64,000 nucleotides of DNA from CAVUBL01 sp963739795 (GTDB taxonomy: Bacteria; Acidobacteriota; Thermoanaerobaculia; Multivoradales; DATKCC01), in the NCBI GenBank assembly GCA_963739795.1, contig CAVUBL010000016.1, forward strand, positions 268,765 to 332,764. The letters are read 5' to 3'. The notes beneath the pieces are model-generated. The model did not search any database, was not told the origin of the DNA, and worked only from the letters and a program-made list of their open reading frames with translations. Each line of letters begins with the position of its first letter. Position 1 is the first letter of the stretch. This document shows, piece by piece, positions 39,994-47,491 of the stretch. A program made the position numbers and the translations under genes.

Positions 39994-42003
39994 CTAGCCG
40001 AGCGCCTTCAAGATCGTGTCGGCGGCCTGCAGCGCGAGGGCCGCGATGGTCAGCGTCGGGTTGGCGGTCGTGATGGTGGGGAAGACGCCGCTTCCCACCA
40101 TGTACAGGTTGTCGTGATCCCAGGAGCGCTGGTCGGCGTTCAGCACCGAGCTTCCGGCGGCCGAGCCCATGACGTAGGTCCCCACGATGTGGCCGGAGCC
40201 GAAGTACTGGAAGCCCTCCGGCACTCCGCCCGAGGAGGCCGGCAGGTTGGTCACCAGCGGATCCTTGAGCTCGGGCGGGAGCTGCTCGAAGATCGATTTC
40301 CACTGGGGCTCCATGGGAAACCAGGTGGGGTTCTGCACCTGGGAGCCGTCGGGGCGGGTCACCATCTTCGGGTTCTGGGTGTAGCAGCGGGCGGCCAGGC
40401 GCTGGTAGACCTGCCGGGCGAAGACCTCGGCGTAGACGAACCCCAGCTTGGTGTACTCGGACAGCGAGTAGTGGATCACCGGCCGTGGCAGACCGAGGCC
40501 GTCGGTATACGCCGAGCCGCCGGGCAGGTCGGTCGAGAGGGTCACCCGGTTGCCCGGCTCCGGCGTCTGCTCCACCAGGAAGCCCATCCGCCACTGGCGC
40601 GGGAAGACGTCGTTGAGCTTGGCGAGGAGGGCCGCCCCGAAGAGCGTCTCGCCCTGCGGGTTGAGCTGGCTGGCGTTGGTGCCGTTGACGAAATCGCCCA
40701 CCGTGGTCCAGGGGTCCCCGATGGAGAAGTTCCATCCCTCGTTGCCGATCTCCACCCGCCAGGCGGCCCGGTCGCTGCGGAAGGCGCCGTTTCGGAGCGT
40801 TTCGATGCCGGAGGTCGCCAGCGGCCCGCGGTAGCCGTAGACCTTGTCGCGCATGAGGGCCCACGAGAGGTAGAGGGGGTGGTCCATGAGGTTCCGCCCC
40901 ACCTGGTCGCTCGAGTTGGCGACGCCGCTGGCCAGAGCGCCCTGGTCATCGCTCCGCGACATGAGGAGGAGCTTCGGCGTCTCGATGGCGTGGGCGGCGA
41001 GGACGTAGAGCGTCCCCACGGCGGTCTGGCCGGGGGTGGTCTCGAGCTTGCCGCCGTCCCGGGCCCAGGTGGTGTACTCGATGCCCGAGACCCGGCCGTT
41101 CTCGTCCACCGTCACCCGGGTCGCCACCGCCTGGTCGATCACCGTCACGTTCCCCGTCTGCTGGGCCTCCGACAGGGTCACGGTGGCGTCGTACTTGGCC
41201 TGGATCGGGCAGATGGGAATGCAGTTGGTGTTGCCGGCGCAGGCGCGGCGGCTTCCCTGGGGCTGGCTGTTGCGGCCCTGGGGGGTGGAGGTGACCTGGA
41301 CGGGCAGGCCTTCGAAGTCCACGAAGTCGTCGGTGCCGTCCAGGGCCGCGACCGCCTCGTCGACCAGCGACAGGGGGATCGCCTGCATGGGATATTGGTA
41401 GTCCGGCGGCTCGTAGTTGAGGCCCTCGGGCCCCAGGTCCTGCTCCTGGACCTGGGCGTCGGCCGAGACCCCGATGTCCGTCTCGGCCCGGTTGTAGTAG
41501 GGGAGCAGGTCCGCCTGGGTGATGGGCCAGTCCTTCTCGACGCCGTAGGTGGTCTGCATCGAGAAGTCGTCCTCGAGGAAGCGCAGGCTGGTGCCCAGCC
41601 AGTGCCAGGTGGTGCCTCCCGAGATCCGCTCGTAGGTGCTGGCGAACGGATGCGGACCCTTCTGGAGCAGGTAGCTCTTGTCCGGGTCGTAGATGAACCC
41701 GTCGGGATCCTTCAGGTCGCCGGGGAAGCCCTGGGTGACGTTGTCGGTGAAGGTGTCGCGGACAGTCGCCCGCGGCGTGGGTTCCTCGGCCGGCTTCTCG
41801 GCCAGCGGCGGGTAGGGCGACTCGGGGGTCTTGTTCGGGTTCAGGTAGAAGTTCTCGAGGTAGCTCTCCCGGTTGGTGGGCGGCTGGGACGGGCCGCTCT
41901 CCAGGATCAGCACCCGCTTGCCGACGCGCCCGAGCTCGCGGGCGATGAGGCTGCCGGCGATGCCGGCGCCCACGATCACCACGTCGTAGGTCGCATCGCT
42001 CAT
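39994..42003 (-). CDS. GMC-family FAD oxidoreductase (dehydrogenase catalytic subunit)
   Basis: 669-residue flavoenzyme. The FAD Rossmann start is DVVIVGAGIAGSLIARELGRVGKRVLILESG (about 6-36). GGTTWHWLGTSLRF is the flavin-binding loop region, ARAC-type CIPICPIQAKYDA resembles the Fe-S-like/Cys patch of sorbitol and gluconate dehydrogenase large subunits, and the C-terminal MGSAAGSSVLNADQRSWDHDNLYMVGSGVFPTITTANPTLTIAALALQAAD carries the GMC active-site His/Asn region. It overlaps the small-subunit gene by 4 bp. There is no Tat motif on this subunit, so export may rely on the partner or not occur. It probably oxidises an alcohol, sugar or sugar acid and reduces the co-encoded cytochrome. Confidence 0.9.
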   Translation of the reverse strand: MSDATYDVVIVGAGIAGSLIARELGRVGKRVLILESGPSQPPTNRESYLENFYLNPNKTPESPYPPLAEKPAEEPTPRATVRDTFTDNVTQGFPGDLKDPDGFIYDPDKSYLLQKGPHPFASTYERISGGTTWHWLGTSLRFLEDDFSMQTTYGVEKDWPITQADLLPYYNRAETDIGVSADAQVQEQDLGPEGLNYEPPDYQYPMQAIPLSLVDEAVAALDGTDDFVDFEGLPVQVTSTPQGRNSQPQGSRRACAGNTNCIPICPIQAKYDATVTLSEAQQTGNVTVIDQAVATRVTVDENGRVSGIEYTTWARDGGKLETTPGQTAVGTLYVLAAHAIETPKLLLMSRSDDQGALASGVANSSDQVGRNLMDHPLYLSWALMRDKVYGYRGPLATSGIETLRNGAFRSDRAAWRVEIGNEGWNFSIGDPWTTVGDFVNGTNASQLNPQGETLFGAALLAKLNDVFPRQWRMGFLVEQTPEPGNRVTLSTDLPGGSAYTDGLGLPRPVIHYSLSEYTKLGFVYAEVFARQVYQRLAARCYTQNPKMVTRPDGSQVQNPTWFPMEPQWKSIFEQLPPELKDPLVTNLPASSGGVPEGFQYFGSGHIVGTYVMGSAAGSSVLNADQRSWDHDNLYMVGSGVFPTITTANPTLTIAALALQAADTILKALG

Positions 42004-42584
42004 GACGCGCTCCCGTCCGAGCCCGAGCTCGAGGACGCTCCCGAGTCCGGACACTGCTCGCTGGTGGTCGGCGGGTTGAACTGGTCCAGGGGTGGCGGAT
42101 CGCTCGCCCAGTAGCCGTAGGTGAAGGTGCTGTTGCCCATGGCGTGGCTCTGCATCGCTTTCCACGCCAGGCCGGCGATGTAGGCCTGGTCGCTGATCAC
42201 CACCTGCGTGCCGGCCGTGTACGAGCCGTTGTCGAAGGGCTGGTACCAGCTCCCCAGGTACCAGGCCCGCGAGACCGCCCGGGCGGTGGCCGCGACGTTC
42301 GGGTCCTGGCTCTGTCCGTCGAGGCCCAGCAGAGCGTTGCCGATGGAGGTCTGCTCGTCGTCGCTCAGGGCACAGACCGGCTTGCCGCCGGAGAGCTTCG
42401 CGTACTCGGCCAGCAGCGCGTCCAGGGCGGCGCCGGCCCGCTCGTGGGCAAAGTCGTAGATCGTGGTCTTCAGGTCGACCGGGTCGAGGCCCGGCGCCAG
42501 GACGTTCTCGGCCGAGAAGCCGGTCAGGAGCGCCGAGACCTGGACGAAGACGTCGACCGGGGAGGCTGTGGACGTCTGGCTCAT
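42000..42584 (-). CDS. sorbitol-dehydrogenase-type small subunit (FAD-SLDH family)
   Basis: 194 residues from ATG 42584. The pattern fits the small subunit of membrane FAD-dependent sugar/alcohol dehydrogenases: FVQVSALLTGFSAENVLAPGLDPVDLKTTIYD, ARAVSRAWYLGSWYQP, TQVVISDQAYIAGLAWKAMQSHAMGNSTFTYGYWASDPPPLDQF. The C-terminal tail is low-complexity Ser/Gly/Asp. No Tat or Sec signal is seen, unlike many homologues. Its ATG overlaps the cytochrome gene stop and its TGA overlaps the GMC start, so all three are translationally coupled in the order cytochrome, small, large. Confidence 0.78.
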   Translation of the reverse strand: MSQTSTASPVDVFVQVSALLTGFSAENVLAPGLDPVDLKTTIYDFAHERAGAALDALLAEYAKLSGGKPVCALSDDEQTSIGNALLGLDGQSQDPNVAATARAVSRAWYLGSWYQPFDNGSYTAGTQVVISDQAYIAGLAWKAMQSHAMGNSTFTYGYWASDPPPLDQFNPPTTSEQCPDSGASSSSGSDGSAS

Positions 42585-44095
42585 CACTGGGCCCTTTCGA
42601 GGAGGTAGGTGAAGTCCGAGAAGCTGTTTTGGCCGGCCGCCATGGTGGCGTTCAGGTGGCAGTTGATGCAGCTCGAGGAGGCCTGGGGCACGGTGCCCTG
42701 GATGTAGGTCTCGAGGGTCGTGTTGGCGAGGAAGCTGGGCGCCGGCACACCGCTCTTGTCCGTGGCATCGAGGGCGTCGCACCAGCCATTGTCGGCGGTG
42801 GGCTCGCCCGGCGTGGCGCCGCTGGCGTTGGTGGGCCACTGGGTGCTCACGAGCTCGTAGTTCTGCCACACCGTGCCGCCCAGGATCGCCTGGACCTGGC
42901 CGTTCATGGAGACGGTGGCGTCGGGGATGGGGATCACCCGCATCACCTGGCTCTTGCCGGAGTCGGCGGTGACCGGCTGCACGTGGGGATCCCAGGGCTG
43001 GGGCGGCGGTTGGTTGACCGCGTTGCAGTCGGTGCAGTCGGGGATGAAGAAGTTGTACGCGGCCCCGGCCGGGATCGGCTGGCCCTGGGTCGGGACGTTC
43101 GCGACGTGCTCGAAGGTCGACCAGATCCACTGGGGTGCCGCCTGGGTCTTGTGGCCGATGTGGAGGCCCACCAGGCCGACGAGCTGCTCTGTGCAGGTGG
43201 CCGGCTCGCCGTCCTGGGGCTCGGTCAGGACCAGGGCCTTGGCGGTGTGGAAGGTGGACGGGTCGTCGCCGGCGTCGGTGTCCAGGATCTTCCAGGAGGC
43301 CTTGACCATGATCGCCCCCTGCTGGCCGCCCTCCGGGCAGTCGTGGGGGATGTTCGCCCCGCTATGCTCGCCCGCGATCACGCAGCCGCACGGGAAGCTC
43401 ACCGTCTTGCCCGCGGTGGAGAATGCGCTCTGGCCGGTCTGGCTGTAGAGCTCGTTGTCCAGGATGTACTGGTACATCTCCTGGTTGACGGTGATCTCGA
43501 AGCGAGCGTAGTAGCCGTGGGTGTCGATCAGCGGGCCGGACTCGAACGGCTCGTTGGCCGACTCGAGGATGTTGGGGCGCTTGGCGATCTGGGACAGCAC
43601 CAGGGTCGCCGACGGATCGATGCCCTGGCACGCAGCCGGCACGTCGTGGGCCGGCGGCGGCTGACCGTCGGGCCAGGCCGCCGGCTCGGCGCCGCCGGGC
43701 AGGAAGATGTCGCCGGCCGCGGGCCAGGCCTGCCAGACGGTGCGGTTGTCGCCGCCCTCGCCGCCGAAGCCGCCTGCGGGTGAATGGTTGACCGCCAGGA
43801 AGCTGTTCCAGGAGAAGACGTCGAAGCCGCACTGGATCGTGTCGAGGTTGCCGGGAGATCCGACGGCGAAGACCGGGACCGACGGGATGTCGGGGCTCAC
43901 CGTCACCGTCAGCGGCTTCGTCCCGCCGCAGTCGATGGCCACCGAGCTCCCCTCGTCGACCGCCGGGGCCGGCGGCGGCGAAGGCGAGGGCGCGGGGGGC
44001 CGGGCGGCTCCTCCGCTCCCCGGAGACCGGCAACCGAGAACCGGCACGACCAACGAGCCCAACAACACCACTGCCAGACGACGTCTCCAGCTCAT
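42584..44095 (-). CDS. c-type cytochrome lipoprotein of the GMC dehydrogenase operon
   Basis: 503 residues from ATG 44095, with GGAGGTG 5 bases upstream. A lipoprotein signal (AVVLLGSLVVPVLGC) is followed by a Pro-rich linker and a large domain of unknown fold (about 40-465) with several Cys pairs (FPCGCVIAGEHS, PDCTDCNAVNQ). One heme c site, CINCH, lies at about 476-480 near the C-terminus. The repeated WQAWPAAGDIFLPGG and FNSFLAVNH-type text resembles large heme-tipped proteins found next to GMC dehydrogenases, but I cannot name the domain. It probably anchors the complex to a membrane and accepts electrons from FAD. Confidence 0.8.
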   Translation of the reverse strand: MSWRRRLAVVLLGSLVVPVLGCRSPGSGGAARPPAPSPSPPPAPAVDEGSSVAIDCGGTKPLTVTVSPDIPSVPVFAVGSPGNLDTIQCGFDVFSWNSFLAVNHSPAGGFGGEGGDNRTVWQAWPAAGDIFLPGGAEPAAWPDGQPPPAHDVPAACQGIDPSATLVLSQIAKRPNILESANEPFESGPLIDTHGYYARFEITVNQEMYQYILDNELYSQTGQSAFSTAGKTVSFPCGCVIAGEHSGANIPHDCPEGGQQGAIMVKASWKILDTDAGDDPSTFHTAKALVLTEPQDGEPATCTEQLVGLVGLHIGHKTQAAPQWIWSTFEHVANVPTQGQPIPAGAAYNFFIPDCTDCNAVNQPPPQPWDPHVQPVTADSGKSQVMRVIPIPDATVSMNGQVQAILGGTVWQNYELVSTQWPTNASGATPGEPTADNGWCDALDATDKSGVPAPSFLANTTLETYIQGTVPQASSSCINCHLNATMAAGQNSFSDFTYLLERAQ

Positions 44096-44172
44096 CGCGA
44101 CACCTCCGCAAGCGCAAGCATTTCCACCATGCCGAAACCCTCTCGGCAAAGACTGTCGCAAGTGCGGAAAGG

Positions 44173-44201
44173 AGGCTAGACGCGACTAGCGGATGTGTCA
44201 A
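44173..44201 (-). promoter_or_regulatory. promoter of the cytochrome-GMC operon
   Basis: TTGACA (44196-44201), 17 bases, TAGCCT (44173-44178) on the minus strand, about 80 bp before the ATG at 44095. The -35 is perfect; the -10 is weak. Confidence 0.5.
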
Positions 44202-44245
44202 ATAGAGATGTTTCGACGCTTCCGCCGGGGCTCGGGTGGAGACGT

Positions 44246-44281
44246 CCCGGGGGCGCCCTCCCTCTCGGCGGGAGCCCCCGG
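44246..44281 (-). terminator. GC-rich hairpin after the gamma-synthase-type gene
   Basis: CCGGGGGCTCCC and GGGAGGGCGCCCCCGG (minus strand) can pair around seven bases, just downstream of the stop at 44289 and upstream of the operon promoter. The stem is strong but no T-run follows. Confidence 0.4.
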
Positions 44282-44288
44282 CTCGTCC

Positions 44289-45605
44289 TCAGACTTCGAC
44301 GGCTTCGACCGCCGCGGCCACCTCGGCAGGGGCTTCCTCCGCCGTCTCCAGGGCCTGTGCCAGGTCGGCGATCAGGTCGTCCGGGTGCTCGATCCCCACC
44401 GCGATCCGCACCAAGCCCGGGGTGATTCCCATCTCGAGCTGACGCTCCAGCGGCACGTCCGAGTGGGTCATGGAGGCGGGGTGCTCGGCCAGGGACTCGT
44501 TCGCCCCCAGGGAGACGGCGAGCTTCACGTGGTGCATGGAGTCGAGGAACCGGAACGCCGCCTCCTCGGTGCCCGCCGCGAGCTCGAAGGAGAGCAGCGC
44601 GCCGCCGCCGGTCGTCTGGCTCTCGAAGATCGCCCGCTGCCGCGGGTCCTCGTGATAGCCCGGGTAGTAGACGCGGGCGACCTTCGGGTGCTTGGCGAGC
44701 CAGCGGGCGATCTTCTCGGCGTTCTTGCGCGAGCAGGTCATGCGCAGCTTCGCCGTCTCGAGGGAGCGCAGCAGGAGCCACGCCGAGTGGGGATCGAGCA
44801 TGTTGCCCAGGATCGTGCGGAGCATCTTGACCTGGCGGACCACCTCGGACGAGCCGAGGGCGGCGCCTGCCACCAGGTCGCTGTGGCCGCCCAGGTACTT
44901 GGTGGCCGAGTAGAGCACCAGGTCGGCGCCGTGCTCCAGCGGCTGCTGGTAGAGAGGGCCGAGCAAGGTGTTGTCGACCGCGCAGATGGCACCGTGGTCG
45001 TGGGCCACACCGGCGGCCGCGGCGATGCCGGTGGAGACGATCGTCGGGTTCGAGGGCGTCTCGAGGTAGACCAGGCGACACGGCGTGCCCGCGGCTTCGA
45101 GCGCGGCGATCTCGGCCTCGATCTCCTCCGGCCCGTCGCCGGCGTGGAAGCAGCGCGTGGCGATCCCCATCGACGGCAGCACGTGCTCCATCAGGTAGTC
45201 CGTTCCGCCGTAGACCGGCTCGCTGAACACCACGCCCGAGCCCATCGGCACGGTGGCGAGGATCGACGTGGAGATGGCCGCCATGCCGGAGGAGAAGACG
45301 GCACTCTCCTCGGCGCGGTCCCAGAGCTTGAGCCGCTCCTCCAGGATCTGCAGGTTCGGGTTGTTGAGCCGGCTGTAGATGAGCCCCATGGGCCGCGCCG
45401 GATCGCGTTCCGCCAGGCCGTAGGCCCAGGAGAAGTACTCCTTGCCCTCCCGGGCCGTGCGGAAGGCGAAGGTCGAGGTCTGGAAGACCGGCGGCTTGAT
45501 CGAGCCTTCGGACCACTCGGGCCGGTAGCCGTAGCTCATCATCAGGGACTCGGGGCGGACCTCGTCCGGGGCGGGAGGTGTGGGTCGCTTGCGATCTTTT
45601 CTCAT
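44289..45605 (-). CDS. PLP-dependent trans-sulfuration enzyme (cystathionine gamma-synthase family)
   Basis: 438-residue Cys/Met-metabolism PLP enzyme. The active-site Lys is in VLYSATKYLGGHSDLVAG (about residue 235). Other family marks are IYSRLNNPNLQILEERL, AVFSSGMAAISTSILA, LVYLETPSNPTIVSTGI, AVDNTLLGPLYQQPLEHGAD, and the C-terminal MTHSDVPLERQLEMGITPGLVRIAVGIEHPDDLIADL. It could be a gamma-synthase, gamma-lyase or beta-lyase; sequence alone does not choose, and the insert EYFSWAYGLAERDPARPMG is unusual. AGGAG lies 8-12 bases upstream of ATG 45605. It is divergent from mutM. No riboswitch is seen in the 125-bp gap. Confidence 0.88.
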   Translation of the reverse strand: MRKDRKRPTPPAPDEVRPESLMMSYGYRPEWSEGSIKPPVFQTSTFAFRTAREGKEYFSWAYGLAERDPARPMGLIYSRLNNPNLQILEERLKLWDRAEESAVFSSGMAAISTSILATVPMGSGVVFSEPVYGGTDYLMEHVLPSMGIATRCFHAGDGPEEIEAEIAALEAAGTPCRLVYLETPSNPTIVSTGIAAAAGVAHDHGAICAVDNTLLGPLYQQPLEHGADLVLYSATKYLGGHSDLVAGAALGSSEVVRQVKMLRTILGNMLDPHSAWLLLRSLETAKLRMTCSRKNAEKIARWLAKHPKVARVYYPGYHEDPRQRAIFESQTTGGGALLSFELAAGTEEAAFRFLDSMHHVKLAVSLGANESLAEHPASMTHSDVPLERQLEMGITPGLVRIAVGIEHPDDLIADLAQALETAEEAPAEVAAAVEAVEV

Positions 45606-45730
45606 GGCTTGGCTCCTGACAGGACTCCTGGGGTCGCCCCCTATTGTGACGCATCCGGGCTCCTTTGGGGACCGCGCTGCGGGGTAGGGCCCGCCGCGGC
45701 GTCGGGACGCGGCGGTAAGATCGGCGTTCC

Positions 45731-46555
45731 ATGCCCGAGCTGCCCGAGGTCGAGGTCCTGCGCCGCAGCCTCGAGCCTTACCTGGTGGGCGAGGAGGTCC
45801 GGCGGATCGAGGTCCGCAGCCCTGCCCTGCGCGAGCCCCTCGACGCGGCCGAGCTGGAGCGGCGCCTCGCCGGCCACCGGATCGAGCGCCTCGGCCGGCG
45901 CGCCAAGTACCTGCTGGTGGACGTCGACGGCGGCTCCACCCTGGCGGTTCACCTGGGGATGAGCGGGCGCCTGACGCTGGTTCCGGGCGAGACCCCGCCG
46001 GAGCGTCACGAGCACCTGGCGATCCACCTGGCCTCGGGCCGCAAGCTCCGGCTGCGCGACCCGCGGCGCTTCGGCCTCGCCTTCGCCCTGGCGACGGCCG
46101 GCGTGGCCGCCGACGGCCACTTCGCCCACCTCGGCGTCGAGCCCCTCTCCGACCGGTTCTCCGGCACCGCGCTGCGCGAGGCCGCCCGCGGTCGGCGCGG
46201 ACCGGTCAAGCCCTTCCTGATGGACGCCCGGACGGTGGTGGGCGTGGGCAACATCTACGCCTGCGAGGCCCTGTACCGCGCCGGCATCCACCCCTCCCGC
46301 TCGGTCGCCCGCATCGCCCGCGCCCGCTGGAACCGCCTGGCCGGCGCGGTGGTGGAGGTGCTCTCCGACGCCATCTCCGAGGGCGGCACGACCCTCAACG
46401 ACTTCCGCAACGGCGCCGGCGAGAGCGGCTACTTCCAGGTCTCCCTGGCGGTCTACGGCCGCGAGGGCGAGCCCTGCCCGACTTGCAGGGCGCCGATTCG
46501 CCGCCGGGTCCACTCGAACCGGAGCACCTTCTACTGCCCGAGGTGCCAGCGATGA
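45731..46555 (+). CDS. mutM: formamidopyrimidine-DNA glycosylase
   Basis: Base-excision repair enzyme that removes 8-oxoG and Fapy lesions and nicks the strand. The 274-residue length is standard. MPELPEVEV supplies the catalytic Pro1 (after Met removal) and Glu2. RRAKYLLVDVDG holds the conserved Lys, LRDPRRFGL and MDARTVVGVGNIYACEALYRAGIHP are family blocks, and the C-terminal zinc finger CPTCRAPI...STFYCPRCQ is intact. TAAGAT 10-15 bp before the ATG could be a -10. Its TGA overlaps the start of the HAD gene (ATGA), forming an operon. Confidence 0.96.
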   Translation: MPELPEVEVLRRSLEPYLVGEEVRRIEVRSPALREPLDAAELERRLAGHRIERLGRRAKYLLVDVDGGSTLAVHLGMSGRLTLVPGETPPERHEHLAIHLASGRKLRLRDPRRFGLAFALATAGVAADGHFAHLGVEPLSDRFSGTALREAARGRRGPVKPFLMDARTVVGVGNIYACEALYRAGIHPSRSVARIARARWNRLAGAVVEVLSDAISEGGTTLNDFRNGAGESGYFQVSLAVYGREGEPCPTCRAPIRRRVHSNRSTFYCPRCQR

Positions 46556-47361
46556 GCGACGACGACCGGCCGCGGGAGATCCCCCACGGCGCCGGCCCGG
46601 CGGCCCCGGACGGCTCCGGGGCCGTCGATCCGGGCGAGGCGGAGCTCGTCTCCGTGGAGGCCGTGCTCCTCGACATGGGTGGCGTGATCCTCGGCCTCGG
46701 CGAGGCCCGGGGACTGCCCTGGGGCGAGCTCGATCGGCGGGGCCGCGAGGCGCTCCTGAGTCTCATCCGGGAGACCGGCGGCGAGGCCGACGAGACCACG
46801 TTGGAGCGGTTCCTCTTCGCGCCCTGGCGCCGGGAGTACGCGCGCCGCTACTCGCGGGGACGGGAGGCGCCGTGGGAGCCCCACGCGGAGAGGCTTCGCC
46901 GGCGGACCGGCGCCTCCTCCTCGCCCGAGGCTCTCCTGGAGGCTTGGGCCGGGCCCTACCTCGGGGGCCTGCGCGCCGTCTCCGGCGCCCAGGAGGCCCT
47001 CGGCCGCCTGATCACCGCCGACCTGTCCCTGGCGGTGGTCTCGAACGTGCCGCTGCCGGGGCGCCTCTACCGGCGGGTGCTGGAGGAACAGGGGGTCTCG
47101 GCGTTCTTCGACCGGCTGTGTTTCAGCTACGACGAGGGCACGCGCAAGCCGTCCCCGGGTCTGCTCCGGAGGGCGCTCGAGGCGCTCGAGGCCGAGGCTC
47201 CCCGGGCCGTCCTGTTGGGCGACCGCCGCTCGACCGACGTGGCCGCCGGCAGGGCGGCGGGCCTGCGGACGGTCTGGGTGCGAAGCCCCGACGACCAGGG
47301 CCCCGAGCCCAACGCCACCATCGGCTCCATCGTCGAGCTCCCCGAGCTCCTGGGCCTATAA
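46552..47361 (+). CDS. HAD-superfamily hydrolase (subfamily IA-like)
   Basis: 269-residue cytoplasmic phosphatase-like protein. Motif I is LLDMGGVILG, with the nucleophile Asp but Gly where the acid/base Asp usually sits, as in several IA members. Motif II is VVSNVPLP, motif III Lys is in GTRKPSPGLLRRALE, and motif IV reads LLGDRRSTDVAAGRAAGL with one clear acidic pair. An N-terminal extension (1-35) is disordered and acidic. ATG 46552 overlaps the mutM stop. A helical cap of about 90 residues lies between motifs I and II. The substrate is unknown; coupling to mutM suggests nucleotide-pool or repair clean-up, which is speculative. Confidence 0.82.
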   Translation: MSDDDRPREIPHGAGPAAPDGSGAVDPGEAELVSVEAVLLDMGGVILGLGEARGLPWGELDRRGREALLSLIRETGGEADETTLERFLFAPWRREYARRYSRGREAPWEPHAERLRRRTGASSSPEALLEAWAGPYLGGLRAVSGAQEALGRLITADLSLAVVSNVPLPGRLYRRVLEEQGVSAFFDRLCFSYDEGTRKPSPGLLRRALEALEAEAPRAVLLGDRRSTDVAAGRAAGLRTVWVRSPDDQGPEPNATIGSIVELPELLGL

Positions 47362-47425
47362 GCCCTCCAAGCCCCTCGGAGAACGCGGGCGGAGGCGCCC
47401 TCTCCTCCAGCGAGGTCTGCCTGGG

Positions 47426-47487
47426 TGGGGGCGTCCCTCTCCCCTCGCGAGGGGGTGGAGAGGAATCGAGAGGGTGAGAGGGGGTGG
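47426..47487. repeat. GC-rich hairpin repeat, copy C (reverse, diverged)
   Basis: GGGGGCGTCCCTCTCCCCTCGC...GGAGAGGAATCGAGAGGGTGAG is a diverged reverse-orientation relative of copies A, B and D, with the same CCTCTCC/GGAGAGG folding plan. It lies between the converging HAD and transporter genes, where it may act as a bidirectional terminator. Confidence 0.6.
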
Positions 47488-47491
47488 TCCG

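Noticed and set aside
39947..40864. N-terminal extension of the cupin gene to 40864
   Set aside because: It is the GMC gene read out of frame; the DUF985 family begins at ATG 39946.
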